This document shows positions 35,277-48,177 of a stretch of 64,000 bases of DNA, piece by piece (the first letter of the stretch is position 1; each line of letters opens with the position of its first letter). Source of the DNA: Blakeslea trispora (taxonomy: Eukaryota > Mucoromycota > Mucoromycetes > Mucorales > Choanephoraceae). The notes under the pieces are model-generated. The model made no database searches. It was not told the DNA's origin and worked only from the letters and a program-made list of their open reading frames with translations. Location of the stretch: contig JAIWNE010000021.1 in NCBI GenBank assembly GCA_025331445.1, positions 124,001 to 188,000 of the forward strand, read 5' to 3'. The translations under genes were made by a program, and so were the position numbers.

Positions 35277-36802
35277 ATGACCGTTCTTTCAAGAGCCTTC
35301 TCTACTGTAGTTCAGCAACCTTTCAAGCTGGCTATTGTAGGTAGTGGTCCTGCTGGTTTCTATACAGCACATCGTCTATTGAGAGACTGCCCTCATGCTC
35401 AGATCGCCATGTTTGACAGCTTGCCTGTACCTCATGGTCTTGTTCGTTTCGGTGTTGCACCTGATCACCCCGAAGTCAAGGTAAGAGAAACAGGTTTTTC
35501 TTAAATGACTTTTTGCTCATTGTTTGTCCATAGAATGTCATGACAACGTTCGATAAAGTAGCAGAAGATGATCGTTTTCGTTTCTTGGGTAATGTACCCA
35601 TCGGAACCAAGTCTAACAAGAGCCTGAGTGTGCAAGAACTTCAAGACCATTTTGATGCCATCTTGTTGTCTTATGGTGCTAGTGAAGACAGAAAGATGGG
35701 TATCCCTGGTGAAGACAGTTACGGAGTTGAATCGGCCCGAAGCTTTGTTGGATGGTACAATGGTCACCCCGATTTCAAACAACTTCAGTTACCTCTGGAT
35801 GATACGGATACAGCAGTCGTCGTGGGTCAGGGCAATGTCGCTCTTGATATCGCTCGTGTCTTGTTGACACCCGTTGATGTTTTACGCAAGACAGATATGA
35901 CTGAATATGCTTTAGAAGCACTCTCAAAAAGCAAAATCAAACATGTTCATGTTGTAGGGCGTCGTGGCCCAGTACAGGTACGCTCTAAAGAAGAAAGAAG
36001 AAGAAGAATGCGCCTAACTCTGTATGTCTAGGTTTCTTTCACCTCAAAAGAATTAAGAGAACAAATGTCGATTCCTGATGTTCAGTTCAATGCAGATATG
36101 GACTTTATCCAACAAGAAATTCAAGCTGCTCAACCTCTAATCAGCAAAAACCGACCTTTGAAGCGATTGATGGCCTTATTAGAAAAGGGATCCCTTACAA
36201 AACAAGGCTCAAAGTCATGGACAGCTCAATTCTTGCGTAGCCCCTCAGAGATCCTCTCTGACGGGCATCGAGTGAATGGCATTCGTTATGAAGTCAATCG
36301 TCTAGAAGGTCCATTAGAACATCGAAAGGCTGTTGGCACAGGCCAATACGAGACACAGGCATGTGGTCTTGTTTTGACCAGTATTGGGTATAAGAGTGTA
36401 CCTATTGAAGGCATCCCATTTGATGCTCGACAGGGTCGTGTGCCCAATAGTTTTGGTAAGGTGATGGCTGCAGATGGGTCCGAGCTGGCTGGTATGTATA
36501 CAGCAGGGTGGTTAAAACGAGGACCTACAGGCGTGATTGTGTCGACGATGGCGGATGCCTATGAGACAGCAGAAACCATCTTGGACGATCTTAAACATCA
36601 AAAGCCCATGTTGACAGGTTCCACTAAACAAGGCGTCGATGGCTTGACCTCTCTTTTTAAGGAGCGTCAGATGAAGCCTGTAAGCTATCAGGATTGGAAG
36701 AAGATTGAAGCTGCTGAATTTGCTTTAGGCAAACAATTAGGAAAGCCTCGTGAAAAGTTTTCCAATGTTCAAGATATGCTGGCTGTTCTTGAACGAAACT
36801 AG
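35277..36802 (+). CDS. ARH1: Mitochondrial NADPH-adrenodoxin reductase (Arh1/FDXR)
   Basis: Flavoprotein passing electrons from NADPH to mitochondrial ferredoxin for Fe-S cluster and heme A synthesis. Exons 35277-35480, 35534-35977 and 36032-36802 give 472 aa. The N-terminus MTVLSRAFSTVVQQPFK looks like a mitochondrial presequence. FAD binding is at LAIVGSGPAGFYTAHRLL, the NADPH-binding Rossmann motif at AVVVGQGNVALDIARVLL with VVGRRGP after it, and the C-terminal FAD contact at GWLKRGPTGVI. The start is the ATG at 35277, which gives the presequence; an open frame upstream adds poly-Lys and is unlikely. Confidence 0.95.
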
Positions 36803-37017
36803 ATTTAGACTTCTTTAAATAATACATTGTTATATTTCTTTCTTTTTTCTTTAATATACATAAAAAGAAGAAAACGAAAAAAAAAGAAAGGCAGAGAGTG
36901 TGAGTGAGTGAGAGTAAGATGCTTATAAAATGTATACAAAGTGTATAAGTTCATGTGTGTATGTGTGTATAATATGTTGTGTAAAAAAAAAATAAAAAAT
37001 AAAAGTATAGAAAAAGA

Positions 37018-40000
37018 TTAATCTGCATCCACAAACATACGAGGAGCAATATTCATAGCCATTAGTTCTTGGAATAAAAGTTTACAGGCATATGGAATAT
37101 GGATTTGTGAGATACGTGTCTTGTTTTTACAGGCACGACATTCAAAGTTGTTCTTCTTTAAATTGGCAATAGCCATTAAACCACAAATGTCACAGACATG
37201 GATACGATAAGCATCAGAAGCATCAAACAGACGTTCCTTTAAGAATTGAGCTACACCGTGACTGATCATACTATATAGAAAACAGTCAAATCAGCATAAT
37301 CGATCACTTAACACTCTATAAAACAAACTTACCAATCTCTTTCCATCTCACCAAAACGAAGACCACCATCTCTTGAACGACCTTCTACAGGCTGTCTAGT
37401 CAAGATTTGAACAGGACCTCTTGCTCTACTGTGAATCTTATCATCTACCATGTGCTTCAAACGTTGATAATAAGTAGGACCCAAAAAGACTTGAGCATTC
37501 AACTTTCGACCTGTAAAACCATTGTACATCACTTCGAAACCACGTGATTGATAACCTTGAGATTCAAGGGCTTGTGAAATAGCCTCTACAGTCACATCGG
37601 TGAAGGGAGTAGCATCACCTTCGTTACCTGTCAAGGTAGATACCTTACCCAACAAACATTCAACCAAGTGACCGATGGTCATACGAGAAGGAATGGCGTG
37701 GGGGTTAATAATCAAATCAGGTGTGATACCTTCAGCAGAGAAAGGCACGTCTTCTTGACGGTAAGTGATACCAATCGTACCCTTTTGACCGTGACGAGAG
37801 GCGAACTTGTCACCCATCTGAGGAACACGAGTGGAACGAACACGGACCTTGACAAACTTAAGACCGTCCTGGTTAGTGGTCAACATGACTTGATCCACAA
37901 TACCTGTCTCAGTCGAACGAAGAGGGTAGAGGCATCACGCTTTGAGTGTGTGGTCGTTCTCTGACCGAGTTCTTCAGAATCAGCAGGAATGGGTGCTGTC
38001 TTACCAATGATGATATCATCACCAGAGACACGCGTACCAGGAGCAATCAGACCGTCTTCTTCCAGCTTTTCATAAGTACCATGCTTCAAACGCAACGTGG
38101 TATCTCTTGTAGGCTTCTCGAATTCTTCCATAAACATCATACCTGCCTTCTTTTCAGCATCCATATAGGTACGGAAGAAGAGGGAACGGAAGAGACCACG
38201 ATCGATACTACTTTGGTTCATAATCAAGGAATCTTCTTGGTTGTAACCAGAGTAACAAAGAATGGCTACAATGGCGTTCTGACCAGCAGGTAATTCTCTG
38301 AAACGCAAGAATTCCATGGATCGTGTGGTTGTCAGGGGCTTTTGAGGATAGTACAGGATATTGGCCAACGTATCCATACGCGTCTGGAAGTTGGTCAGAT
38401 AGACACCCATGGCTTGCTTACCCATAGCAGATTGATAAGTGTTACGAGGCGATTGGTTATGATCGGGGAAAGGAATGATACTGGCACAGATACCGAGAAT
38501 CATACTGGGATGAACTTCACAGTGAGTCCAAGTATGAGAGTAGCTGCCTGTCTGAGATTTGACACGGCTGGCCAGATCTCGGTTGTTCTGAAGAGGAGCA
38601 CCGTACTGAGCAGCAATATGAGATTCCGAAAGATCTTCAGGAGTCATACAGATCATGGCTGTCTCTTCTTCATCTGCATCTACATATTCAACCACACCAT
38701 CCGCAATCAAGTTTTGCCAGGCGTAATCATCCTCTGTATCCTGAAGACGAATGATATGCTCACGGTTCAACTTGAGCTGTTGGTTCTCTACCAAAAAGAG
38801 GGGTCGACAACAACGACCGGCATCGGTGTACATTCTCAATTCCTTTTCACGAATATCACGCACAATACTGACTTCAGGTGAGATATCGACCGAACGTCTC
38901 ATCTGCTTGAGCGAATGAATCAACTCTCCAGGATCACGATGGATACCAATCCAGACACCGTTCACAAAGACCTTGGTGGCATCTGCAATACTGGTCGCAC
39001 TCAACTCTTCCAGGTTCTCCATGGCCCATTCTTCCAAGAACATAATCAAGGGTGTAGCCGATGAACCCACAGAGATATAAGACATGAGAGCCAAGTTCTT
39101 GACAAGACCACAGGCCTGACCTTCTGGTGTCTCAGCTGGACAGACAAGACCCCAATGGGTATTGTGCAATTGACGTGGTTTAGCAATCTTACCATCACGA
39201 CCGATGGGTGTATTACAACGACGCAAGTGAGAGAGTGTAGAGGCAAATGTATATCTGTTCAACACCTGAGAAACACCAGCACGGGCTTGCATGGCCTTCT
39301 TTTGGTCACCCCAATTACCAGTGGCCAAAGAGTATTTGAGACCGTTGGTGATGGTATTGGACTTGACAGCCAGTGTCAGGTTGAATTCTCGACTAGATTC
39401 GATACACTTTTGAAGATACTTGGCCACATCCTTGGTCAGCTTTTTAAACAACAGTCTAAAGAGACCGGCCATCAAGGGACCTGCCAGATCCATACGCTTC
39501 TTACCATAGTGATCACGGTCATCCAATTCACGACGTTCCAGAGCGGCCAACAAGAGACGATGGATCATGTAACCAAAGAAATAGGACTTACGTGTCTCTG
39601 TCTTGTAAGCTGTGCCTACGTGAGGCAAGAGCTCCTTTTGAAGGATTTCGGAAGCATACTTGATACGCTTTTCACGTGTGGCACCGACAGTGGTACCTCT
39701 TTTACCAATAAAATCGAGAGCGACATCATGGTCTTGAATCACAAATGCTTCTTCAATTGATGGTTTTAAGAGTTCAAGCATTTCATAATCGTTGCGGTCA
39801 TAACAGATATGTTCTAGCACATCACGGTCGGCTACCTGACCTAGTGCACGGAACACAATGACAATGGGAATTTCGGAACGAATGTAAGGTAAGGCAGCAC
39901 GAATACATTGACCCGACATGCCACGTTCAGCTGAGGGTCTCATCATCTTAATGAAGAGAGGGGAAGCATTCTTGGAGCCCTTTTCAGGTTGTGATCTGAT

Positions 40001-40984
40001 TTCTGCTGTATATTGGATGTTGGAGGGAGGTGCTTTGGAGAAGACATAGACCGTATTGGTTGCCATACGTTCTTGAGCAATCAATACCTTCTCAGAACCA
40101 TTGATGACAAAATAACCACCCATATCAAATGAACATTCGTTCAATTCATTCATCTCTCGTTCAGGTGTATCATGAAGGATACAGTAAGAGGATCGGAGCA
40201 TGATGGGTACCTTACCAATAAACACTTTGGTAGAAGGAGGATCTTCAGAGCCATTCTCATCCTGAAAGAGGTCATTGGGGTTTCTATTTGGGTTGTTGGG
40301 ATCATAAGGTACTGCAATCTGTGTTCGTTTGCTCATGTCTACATAGAGAGGAGACGCGTATCTTTGTGAAGAGAAGGTTATGAGTGATAGATAGATAAGC
40401 AAAAGAGAATGATAGTTACGTCAAATTACGAATACGCGCTTCTTGAGGGAACATGGGCTGTGTACTACCATCTGCTTCTGTCATGGTAGGTTTTGACAGA
40501 TAGATTTGGTTAAAGTTGATGATATATCGTTTCTAATGTAGCCAAAGAGAGGGGTTAGATGCTTGGCGACGTTTTCTATCAAAGAAAGAGAGACTTACTG
40601 TCACATCACCATCACCACCCACATGTTGAAGTACCAGATTCGAGTTTTCGTCTACTAATTCTTGCATTGTGTTCTGTACAAATTCATCAAACGAATCCAA
40701 CTGTTGTCTTACTAGACCCTTTTCTTCAAAAAAGGCTGAAATGACAGTCCAACAATCTTCTTGACTATACAAACAACATCAACTTGTCTAGTCCGAAATG
40801 CTTATTCTCTATCCTATATCTATATATTTACGTGATGGGTTCGTCTTCGTATGTCTCTTCACCATCAGGCATGAAATATTCTACATTATCGTTTCAAACA
40901 AGTTAACTCTCTGTCTCGGGTAGCTAACTATCCGTTCTAACCATTCTCTGCCATGCGATAACTATCATCCATAATGTCTGTCAT
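37018..40984 (-). CDS. RPB2: RNA polymerase II subunit Rpb2, with a 1-nt frameshift
   Basis: Second-largest catalytic subunit of RNA polymerase II, about 1217 aa. Exons: 40942-40984, 40832-40880, 40599-40764, 40420-40532, 37333-40361 and 37018-37270. Typical blocks include [71 protein letters not shown] and the C-terminal zinc site VCDICG plus CRACKN. The large exon breaks frame at 37924-37926: after KRDAST the reading must shift by one base to continue [12 protein letters not shown]. The family motif has Pro there, so one base (CCC read where CCCC is expected on the coding strand) appears to be missing. With one base added all exon phases close exactly. An assembly error is likelier than a real lesion. 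Confidence 0.95.
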
Positions 40985-41266
40985 TGTTTTATCTATTGGA
41001 TCGCTTCTCTTTTTATGGTAAAAGAAGAAAGGAATGCTTCACAAGTACTATTGCCGATTAAAAGAAAGAAAAATGTTAGTATGGCATCCTGTCTCTATTT
41101 TTTTCTTTTTCTTTCATGTCATACGCACACAAAAAAAAAGACTACACCAACTCTAAAGAAAAAAAAGAAAAAGAAAAAAGAGTCTAGCGCAGTAGTAGGG
41201 GGAGAAAAAAAAATAAACCCACCAAATGAGAAAAGTCACGTTTTTTTCATTTTTTAGATAGACACA

Positions 41267-42453
41267 ATGACATGTTCAAACAAAGATAGACAACATCTAC
41301 TTGACCACCATCTAGAACAAACACTGGTAGACTATTTCCAACCTTTATTTCAACCACACACTGAGGCACATCCTTCCCTTGTCAAAAAACCCTCGTTACG
41401 ATATGCCAGTACGCCTGATTATCATCAACGTCAATCTTGGAAACAACAACCTGATGATGTTGAATTACTTTTGTTTCTTGTTCAATCGATGCATGTAATT
41501 CTTTCAGTTAACGTGTTAAAATGAATGACTCATTGTAGTCAGTTAGATGATTTACAACGCTATATACGTTGGGTTTTGCCACCTGTGTTGATTGTACTGG
41601 ATGATTATGATCCAGGTTACAAGACAAAAGGTGTTGTCATGGTCCATGCGATCATCAACAAACTGAACAGTTCATTGATTGCGCGTACTGGTCTGGATCG
41701 GCTGTTTTTTGAGGTAAAGAGAAGGGAGAAATACCATGAAGAAGAAGATGAGCTAATAGGCTTACCAGTCTCTTTTTAAATGCCTTACCTATCTTTCAGA
41801 TCAACCTACTTTATTGAGTGTCAGCTATCCTTGTATCTTGGACTTGATTGACAAGATGGATAAGCGAGAAGGGTTGTATGAGCGTGTATTGAGAGAGGGT
41901 GTGTTGACTGGATTTCTTTATGCTGGACAAAAGAGGAAGTTTTTACCCATCTTGTTGGCACCTATTGCCAGAATCTATCAGGCTATAGGGATATTAGGTG
42001 TTCAGTATTTGAAGGCATTGATACCTACTCTATGTCAAACATTGACACTATCTAAAGACAAAGCAATTCATTCACTTGCCCTTGATGGATTGGGTGCTAT
42101 CATGCAGGCCTGTTGGCCACGGTAAGGAAAACCAAATGTATGTATATATATATATCACTCTTGATTGATATCCCTCCCAAAGTATGTCTCATTATCAAGG
42201 TACATTGATGGTGACTCTAAGCCAAACATGGCAAAACTATTATCCAGAAGGTAAAGAAAGAAAAAAAGAGATCTTTTGTTCTCTATAGACTGATATTTTT
42301 ATTATTATTATTATATGAAAAAAAAAAGATGTAGAGATGTGTGATACTATTAAACAAGTGTACAGGTTATTCAAATTGACATGTCCAACCAAACTAGATG
42401 AAGATGTGCTAGTCAAGTTCAATCCTATCTTTGAGCCTCTCTTCTCTGCTTAA
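41267..42453 (+). CDS. TTI2: Tti2, TTT-complex subunit
   Basis: TELO2-interacting protein 2; with Tel2 and Tti1 it forms the Hsp90-linked complex that matures PIKK kinases (TOR, ATM, ATR). Exons 41267-41494, 41543-41713, 41769-42121, 42183-42250 and 42329-42453 give 314 aa. The hallmark is WVLPPVLIVLDDYDPGYKTK GVVMVHAI (one continuous segment), followed by alpha-helical repeats. The third exon uses the acceptor at 41767-41768; the nearer one at 41798 would break frame. The gene is divergent from RPB2 (282 bp between starts) and its stop is 39 bp from the convergent primase stop. Confidence 0.82.
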
Positions 42454-42492
42454 AATGTCATGGATCGATCTGCTTCATCTAATAACAATAAA

Positions 42493-44304
42493 TCAATAAA
42501 TGAAGATTGTACCTAGATGCACTATTTTACCTCGTTTTGTACGTTTAGTGTCTACCATCATGTCCATCACAAATTTGTCAAAATAATCTACATAAGGCTT
42601 TAAAGAGGTCTTTTTGTAGTCTTTTCTCTCTTCTGATTTTGTGCTGGCTAATTCTTGACTGATGGTATGTAAATTAGGTACAGTCAATGGGTTGAATTGA
42701 TCACATGACTCTATCTGAATAGGCACACACACTCTTACTAACATAAAACAATAAGCTAAAACTATACTCTTTGATGGCAAATACTTACATGTCTTGGGAT
42801 GAACACAGAATGGACTCTTTAACAAGTGATTGATGGCAGTAGACACTTTGACATCAAGACGAGGGTAACAGTATTGAAACATGATGTCTCTAGCAAATGG
42901 ATCTCGCTGGTAATGCTTCTTCTTTTTATCTGCCTTTTCTTGCTCTTTCAGGACCATCTCCCATTTCTCTTTGGCTGTCAAGGAATGTTCTGACCAAGCT
43001 AGATGAAGACGATCTTGAATGGCTTGATCTGGTATGATATCCAATAGCTTCTTCCATCTGTCTGGTGTATCCAAGACACCCATCTTGTTTAATACAAGCG
43101 ACTCAAAATGAGCTTCAATGACTTTGAATGAACGACTAATAATAATAAACAAGTTAGTTATCTGCCAGAATGTCATGAATTCCCCTTATTACCTAAGTGA
43201 GGGATGTAAGATGGCAGGTAACTTTACTTTACGCTGTACTTGAGAACCACCCTATAGACAATAGTTAGTGTCTGCATAACCATCACTTCTTTTACTCACT
43301 CTGATCACATCCAAGAACTTCACAATAGCCTTTCTTGTCTCGTTATCCAACTGACGTGCTCTTTCATCACATACCCAACAATGAACACCTCGACGACCTG
43401 AATAGACCCACATGATATGTTGAAATCCAAAGTCATCTAAATGGTTGCTTTGTTAGTCAGAATACATGCCTAGTCTGCAACTATTTACCTTTGAGTGCAC
43501 TATCGATAATCTTCATGGCCACTGTCATGAATTCCCAGCAAAGCATACAGACATCACCACCACTTTAAGGAATAGGTTTAGGGCAATCATGATATGAATG
43601 AGTAGTATTACCTGCAACAAGTACGAATTTCATCATAATCTGTCATATCAATATCAAACACTAATTCTTTCTCTAATGGTCTAAAGGCACTTTCACTGAC
43701 TGTCTTTTTATCTTTGGGCTAAAGAAGACAGTGTGAATGACTAGAGTACTAATGCAGTATGTGGCTTACCTTGATGGAATAGACAGGTCCAATATCTATT
43801 TTGATAGGCTGAAGACGTTCGATTTCCTTTTTGAATTCAGTCAATTGGCCAAATGATTTAAATCGAACATAGATATCAGCAGGTAATGTAAAACTGAATT
43901 CTCGGTGAGTGAAGCTCTTGGTGGGTGCTAAATGAGAAACCAAAAGTGAATAATCAATGGTATATATGTGTGTATGTGCGTATCTTTACTAGTATCATAA
44001 TTGAGCCAATGAAAATAAGTCTTGTAAGGAAAGAGGGAATCATAAAATAGACGATAAAGAAACGTAGTATTCTCTTGATCCAGTCTATAGAAAGTAAAGG
44101 GTGTTGGACAATAGCTTATGTCTCGGTGTGCCTCTGTCTTTCTTACGCTATATTGACTTTGGCAAACTCTTGATCGACACTGTCCATGGGATCATCAAAA
44201 AAGTCTTCCATTTCTATATCCTTCAAGGTCTCTAAGGCTGTCTTTCTTTATGAGTTCATGTTGAGATCTGACAGGGATTTACCTTTTTCTTGAAGTGTTG
44301 TCAT
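42493..44304 (-). CDS. PRI1: DNA primase catalytic (small) subunit
   Basis: Catalytic subunit of DNA polymerase alpha-primase; makes the RNA primers for replication. Ten exons: 44283-44304, 44147-44237, 43990-44084, 43770-43927, 43612-43718, 43489-43562, 43300-43436, 43193-43251, 42789-43135 and 42493-42737, giving 444 aa. The catalytic DxD is in [19 protein letters not shown] and the zinc cluster continues as [11 protein letters not shown]. The nucleotide-binding SGRRG is in [19 protein letters not shown], and CVHPKT is the third conserved block. The first exon is only 22 nt. It lies 84 bp downstream of the dihydrofolate synthase stop on the same strand. Confidence 0.94.
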
Positions 44305-44388
44305 TGTAGGTGTGTGTGTGTGCAAAAAAAAAAAAAAAAGAGAGAGAGACACGTCTAATTTTTTTTTTATTTTTTTTTTTGAACGCGC

Positions 44389-45621
44389 TTATTTTAATAA
44401 CCGATAGAGATCAGCAACTAAATAAAGAGAACCACACAAGACAACAGCACGATTGGGTTGCATCCATGACTGTATCTGATGAAGCCCTTCTTCTAGAGAA
44501 CCAGCTGTAGAACATGTACCTACAGCCACATGCGACACAATCTGTTGAGGTGACATGGCCTGAATCCAGGGCATACCCTCAGGTGTCTGAAAGGGAACAG
44601 CTACCAATCGATCTTGAGGCTGTATCAAGACCTGAAGCATCTCATGGACCTCTTTTCCTTCCGTAATACCCACAATCCACAGAATCGGTTGGTCTTTTAG
44701 CTCTTGATCGATAAACTGTCTCAGGGCATGGATGGCAGGTGGATTATGAGCACCATCCACCAAGACACGAGTGAGACCATATCGATCGAGGAGAGAAGGG
44801 TATTGATCTGACCGAACCCAATCCAATCGACCTGGCCATCGTGTTTTCTGCATACCGTTCACTAATCTAGCGGGTGTGAGATCAATGAGACCCCTTTCAT
44901 GCATCCATGCCAAGGCAGTGACTGCTGCAGCCGAGTTCTCCAGTTGATAATCACCCAAGAGAGGGATAGGATATCTCCAGGCACCCAATTGAGCCCAACC
45001 AGGCTCAGTGAAGTGAGCCTTAGGAGCCAGTCGATACTCCACATTGTGCTCAGTAGCATATGCAATCAAGGTGTGTTCTACTTGTTTTGTATTGGGTGCA
45101 ATCACCACAGGCGTACCTTGCTTCATGATACCCGCCTTGGCTGTTGCGATGGCCTCTATGGTATGACCCAAGATAGAGGCATGATCGAGACCAATCGAGG
45201 TAATGAGGGTCATGACAGGCTCTCGGATAGCATTGGTTGCATCTAGCAAGCCCCCTAATCCTACTTCCAACACGACAAAATCAACTTGGTGTTCCTGAAA
45301 TAGATAGAGAGCAGCAGCTACCAATAACTCAAAGGAAGAAGCACCGATGGATGTGTTGATCTGACCGACATGTCTCATGGCCCTTTGATAGTCTGATTCG
45401 CTTACAGGCTGATCGTTTATCACCATGCTGTCTCGAGGTTCAATCAGATGAGGTGAGTTGAATCGACCTACACGATAACCACAACTAGACAGAACAGAGG
45501 CTATATAAGCACATACAGATCCTTTGCCATTGGTACCAGCCACATGGACAATCTTGACTTTTGTATCCGGTCTTTCTAATGCATCCAACAACTGATGGAT
45601 CCTCTCTAAACCGAAATTCAT
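44389..45621 (-). CDS. FOL3: Dihydrofolate synthase / folylpolyglutamate synthase family (Fol3-like)
   Basis: ATP-dependent ligase that adds glutamate to dihydropteroate or to folates. Intronless, 410 aa. The P-loop is HVAGTNGKGSVCAYIASVLS; SPHLIEPRDSMVIND is the folate-binding loop, and VVLEVGLGGLLDATNAI, SIGLDHASILGHTIEAIATA and LVDGAHNPPAIHALRQF are the other family motifs. The short length and the absence of a targeting peptide favour the Fol3 (dihydrofolate synthase) branch over the longer Met7 polyglutamate synthase. It is one of only two intronless host genes here. Confidence 0.9.
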   Translation of the reverse strand: MNFGLERIHQLLDALERPDTKVKIVHVAGTNGKGSVCAYIASVLSSCGYRVGRFNSPHLIEPRDSMVINDQPVSESDYQRAMRHVGQINTSIGASSFELLVAAALYLFQEHQVDFVVLEVGLGGLLDATNAIREPVMTLITSIGLDHASILGHTIEAIATAKAGIMKQGTPVVIAPNTKQVEHTLIAYATEHNVEYRLAPKAHFTEPGWAQLGAWRYPIPLLGDYQLENSAAAVTALAWMHERGLIDLTPARLVNGMQKTRWPGRLDWVRSDQYPSLLDRYGLTRVLVDGAHNPPAIHALRQFIDQELKDQPILWIVGITEGKEVHEMLQVLIQPQDRLVAVPFQTPEGMPWIQAMSPQQIVSHVAVGTCSTAGSLEEGLHQIQSWMQPNRAVVLCGSLYLVADLYRLLK

Positions 45622-45734
45622 GATTAAATATTATTTAAAAAAAAAAAAAAGGGAAAAAATAGATGTGCGTGTCTCAATAAAATATATGCAAAACCTCTTC
45701 TTTCCTCCTTTTTTTTTTTAATTATTATTATACC

Positions 45735-46998
45735 ATGTTACGTCGTCCATCTATCTTTATTCGATTATGGAAACGTACAACCTGTACTTCTTCACAAGAA
45801 AAGTCTCGTAATCTCAACGTGATTGACTTTTTTCACCCTTCACTTTCACCGGGCCAGTTTCATTATTCACTTGATCTAGGCGTTGCTGGTTTTCCTAAAA
45901 GGGACAAGATCATTGAAGCAGTGGATTCGACTTATTCTAGTATGCAAGTAGGCGACGATGCTTACTTTAAACGTCATGATGCCTTGGGTGTGGCTGATGG
46001 TGTAGGTGGTTGGCGTACTCATAAAGGTGAGTCAAGATATACAAGAAGAGAAGAGTGTTAAGTGAAGTTGTTTCTTATAGCTTATTGTTAGGTGCCAATC
46101 CTGCTCTCTATTCACGTAAATTAATGCATTATGCTCAGCTAGAATTAGATCGTATCAAGACCAATGTAAGACCACAGCAGTTACAGGCTAAACCTGATCC
46201 AGTGCAAGTCTTGGAAAGTGCTTATCATATGACTGCATTAGATGCACAAAACGAAGCAAGTAAAAAAACACACACACACATACACACACATCTACATTAG
46301 AGATACCATTTTTTTTAATCTGCTTACTATAGGGAATTGTGGGATCAACCACAGCCTGTATTGTCATTCTTTGTCAAGATGAACTTCGGATAGCCAATTT
46401 AGGTGATTGTGGTGTATCTGTTATACGGCGGAATGATTATATCTTTCGGTCCGAAGAACAACAACATTCATTTAATTTTCCTTATCAATTGGGTACTGCT
46501 TCTTTTGATTTGCCTTCAGATGCACAGGTAAGCTTCATTGAAAGGGGATGGTTGCAAGGGTTATCTCATGTGTTTCGGTAGCAATTTACAGTCAAGATTG
46601 AAGAAGGGGATATGATTATTTTAGGATCGGATGGACTGTTTGATAATCTATATGATGATGAGATATTGGAGGAAATACAGAAATCGATTGACCAACAGAC
46701 ACCTTTAGAACAGGATCATAAGAGTAGGATGAGTAAGATTCTGCCTCAGATGATTTCAGATACCCTAGCCCTTAGAGCAAAGACAGTCAGTGAGGATCCA
46801 GACAATCCAACATCACCCTTTCAAGTGAAAGCCATGCATGAAGGATTGTATTATCAGGTAAAAGAGAATAGTTTGATTTTAAATAGTGTTGCTTATGATT
46901 GTCATCAGGGTGGGAAAGCAGATGATATTAGTGTGATTGTGGCCATTGTCAAAAAGGACGATCAACCATCCGAACCCTCACCTCCTCCGTTACCCTAA
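45735..46998 (+). CDS. PTC7: PP2C-type phosphatase Ptc7
   Basis: Mn/Mg-dependent Ser/Thr phosphatase, in yeast mitochondrial and acting on coenzyme Q synthesis. Exons 45735-46026, 46092-46255, 46333-46527, 46582-46857 and 46909-46998 give 338 aa. The N-terminus MLRRPSIFIRLWKRTTCTSS fits a mitochondrial presequence. Metal-site motifs are VGDDAYFKRHDALGVADGVG GW (one segment), IANLGDCGVSVIR, ILGSDGLFDNLYDDE and GGKADDISVIVA. The second intron needs a GC-AG donor (GCAAGT at 46256) so that GIVGSTTACIV is in frame. The last intron (51 nt) is open and could be retained, as occurs for yeast PTC7. Confidence 0.92.
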
Positions 46999-47681
46999 TC
47001 TTTCTTTTTTCTCTTTAATAATTGTTTATAACTGCATTTCTTATCATCATTTAGCATCATTTTCATACAAATCATTCACAATACATGTTCATTTTTTTTT
47101 ATATATTCTTTTTGGTTGATTAAGCTATTTAAATTGAAGAGAAAAAAAACTAGGTGATTTATCAAGAGCATATTGGAATTGCAGCAAATATACTCATACA
47201 ATATCATGATGCATCATTCCGTTTTGTATGTGGTTCATTGGCAAATGTATACCAACATTGTGCTTTAGATGCTAATCATTGTCTTGTTGACAATTGTTTC
47301 AACAAGTAGCTTACTTGATTGATTTACCAAGAGAAAATGATTGACTTTGTAATTCCAAGCTGTATGTTTAATACAACAGTAAGATTCATATCGTCTCTGT
47401 TAAAAAATAAAACAAAAAAGTAATACGTATTGCTTCTTTTGCCATTTTATTAAAAACCTTAGAGTCAGTAATATATAGACGACTTATTTAACAAAAAAGT
47501 AAGAGCAAAAGCATAGCTATAATATCAGCGAGAGAGTCATAAGAAGAGGGAACTAATCATAGGCTAACTGGTATGAAGGTTACTTTAACTACAAACATAG
47601 ACTACAAAATGGCTCATGTTGTTTAATAACTTACGTAAGGTTACCGGATTTTGAGACACTCGGTCCGCACATCATCGAACA

Positions 47682-47691
47682 ATCACGTGAT
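47682..47691. promoter_or_regulatory. Palindromic E-box ATCACGTGAT
   Basis: Perfect 10-bp palindrome with a CACGTG core, a site for bHLH factors (Cbf1/USF type). The target gene is unclear. Confidence 0.35.
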
Positions 47692-48110
47692 TTTTATTTT
47701 AAATTAACGGCTCATATTCTACTGACTGGTGTCACCAATACTAGTACTGACAAGCGTAAACAGCCAATCGAGGTTGAATACAACCTTCCGCATTTGTATA
47801 ATCCAAATAAGAGAAATATTGAACAAAAGAAGAAAGAAGATCAAACTAAACTCGTTACGTATAAGGAAGTTGCCTTTAGCGAAAGTCAGCTCGTTATTAC
47901 ATTCGTCAAGACATAAGGATCAATCAAGTTGAAGCGTGTAATTGATTGTTGCTTTATTTGAAATAGTATAGATATTTAGTATAGAATAGAAAAGTATAAA
48001 AGACCGTATTTTGGATAATTGTAAGCTCTTTATCAAAGACTTATTATCAAAATACAGCTGACTACGTCAAGCTTTTCCAGTGATCTTATTGGCTCAAAAG
48101 CTCTACTTTA

Positions 48111-48120
48111 GTCACGTGAC
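48111..48120. promoter_or_regulatory. Palindromic E-box GTCACGTGAC
   Basis: Perfect 10-bp palindrome with a CACGTG core, 58 bp before the tRNA-Lys stub at 48178. It may be a remnant of the original tRNA-gene promoter region. Confidence 0.35.
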
Positions 48121-48177
48121 CGCGTTTATAAAACATAACAAAATATTAAGACAACACTGGTTGGACAAATATATCCG

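Larger units (their letters stand above)
46999..48177. other. Intergenic, former 5' flank of the tRNA-Lys gene
   Basis: AT-rich DNA without a supported gene. Before the retrotransposon inserted, its right end was directly upstream of tRNA-Lys. It carries two perfect 10-bp palindromes with the CACGTG E-box core, at 47682-47691 and 48111-48120. Confidence 0.5.

Noticed and set aside
37668..39760. Plus-strand open frames of up to 201 codons opposite RPB2
   Set aside because: Antisense shadows of a highly conserved coding exon.
41714..41799. Acceptor at 41798-41799 for TTI2 exon 3
   Set aside because: It breaks frame. The acceptor at 41767-41768 keeps the conserved sequence in phase, so no indel needs to be invoked.
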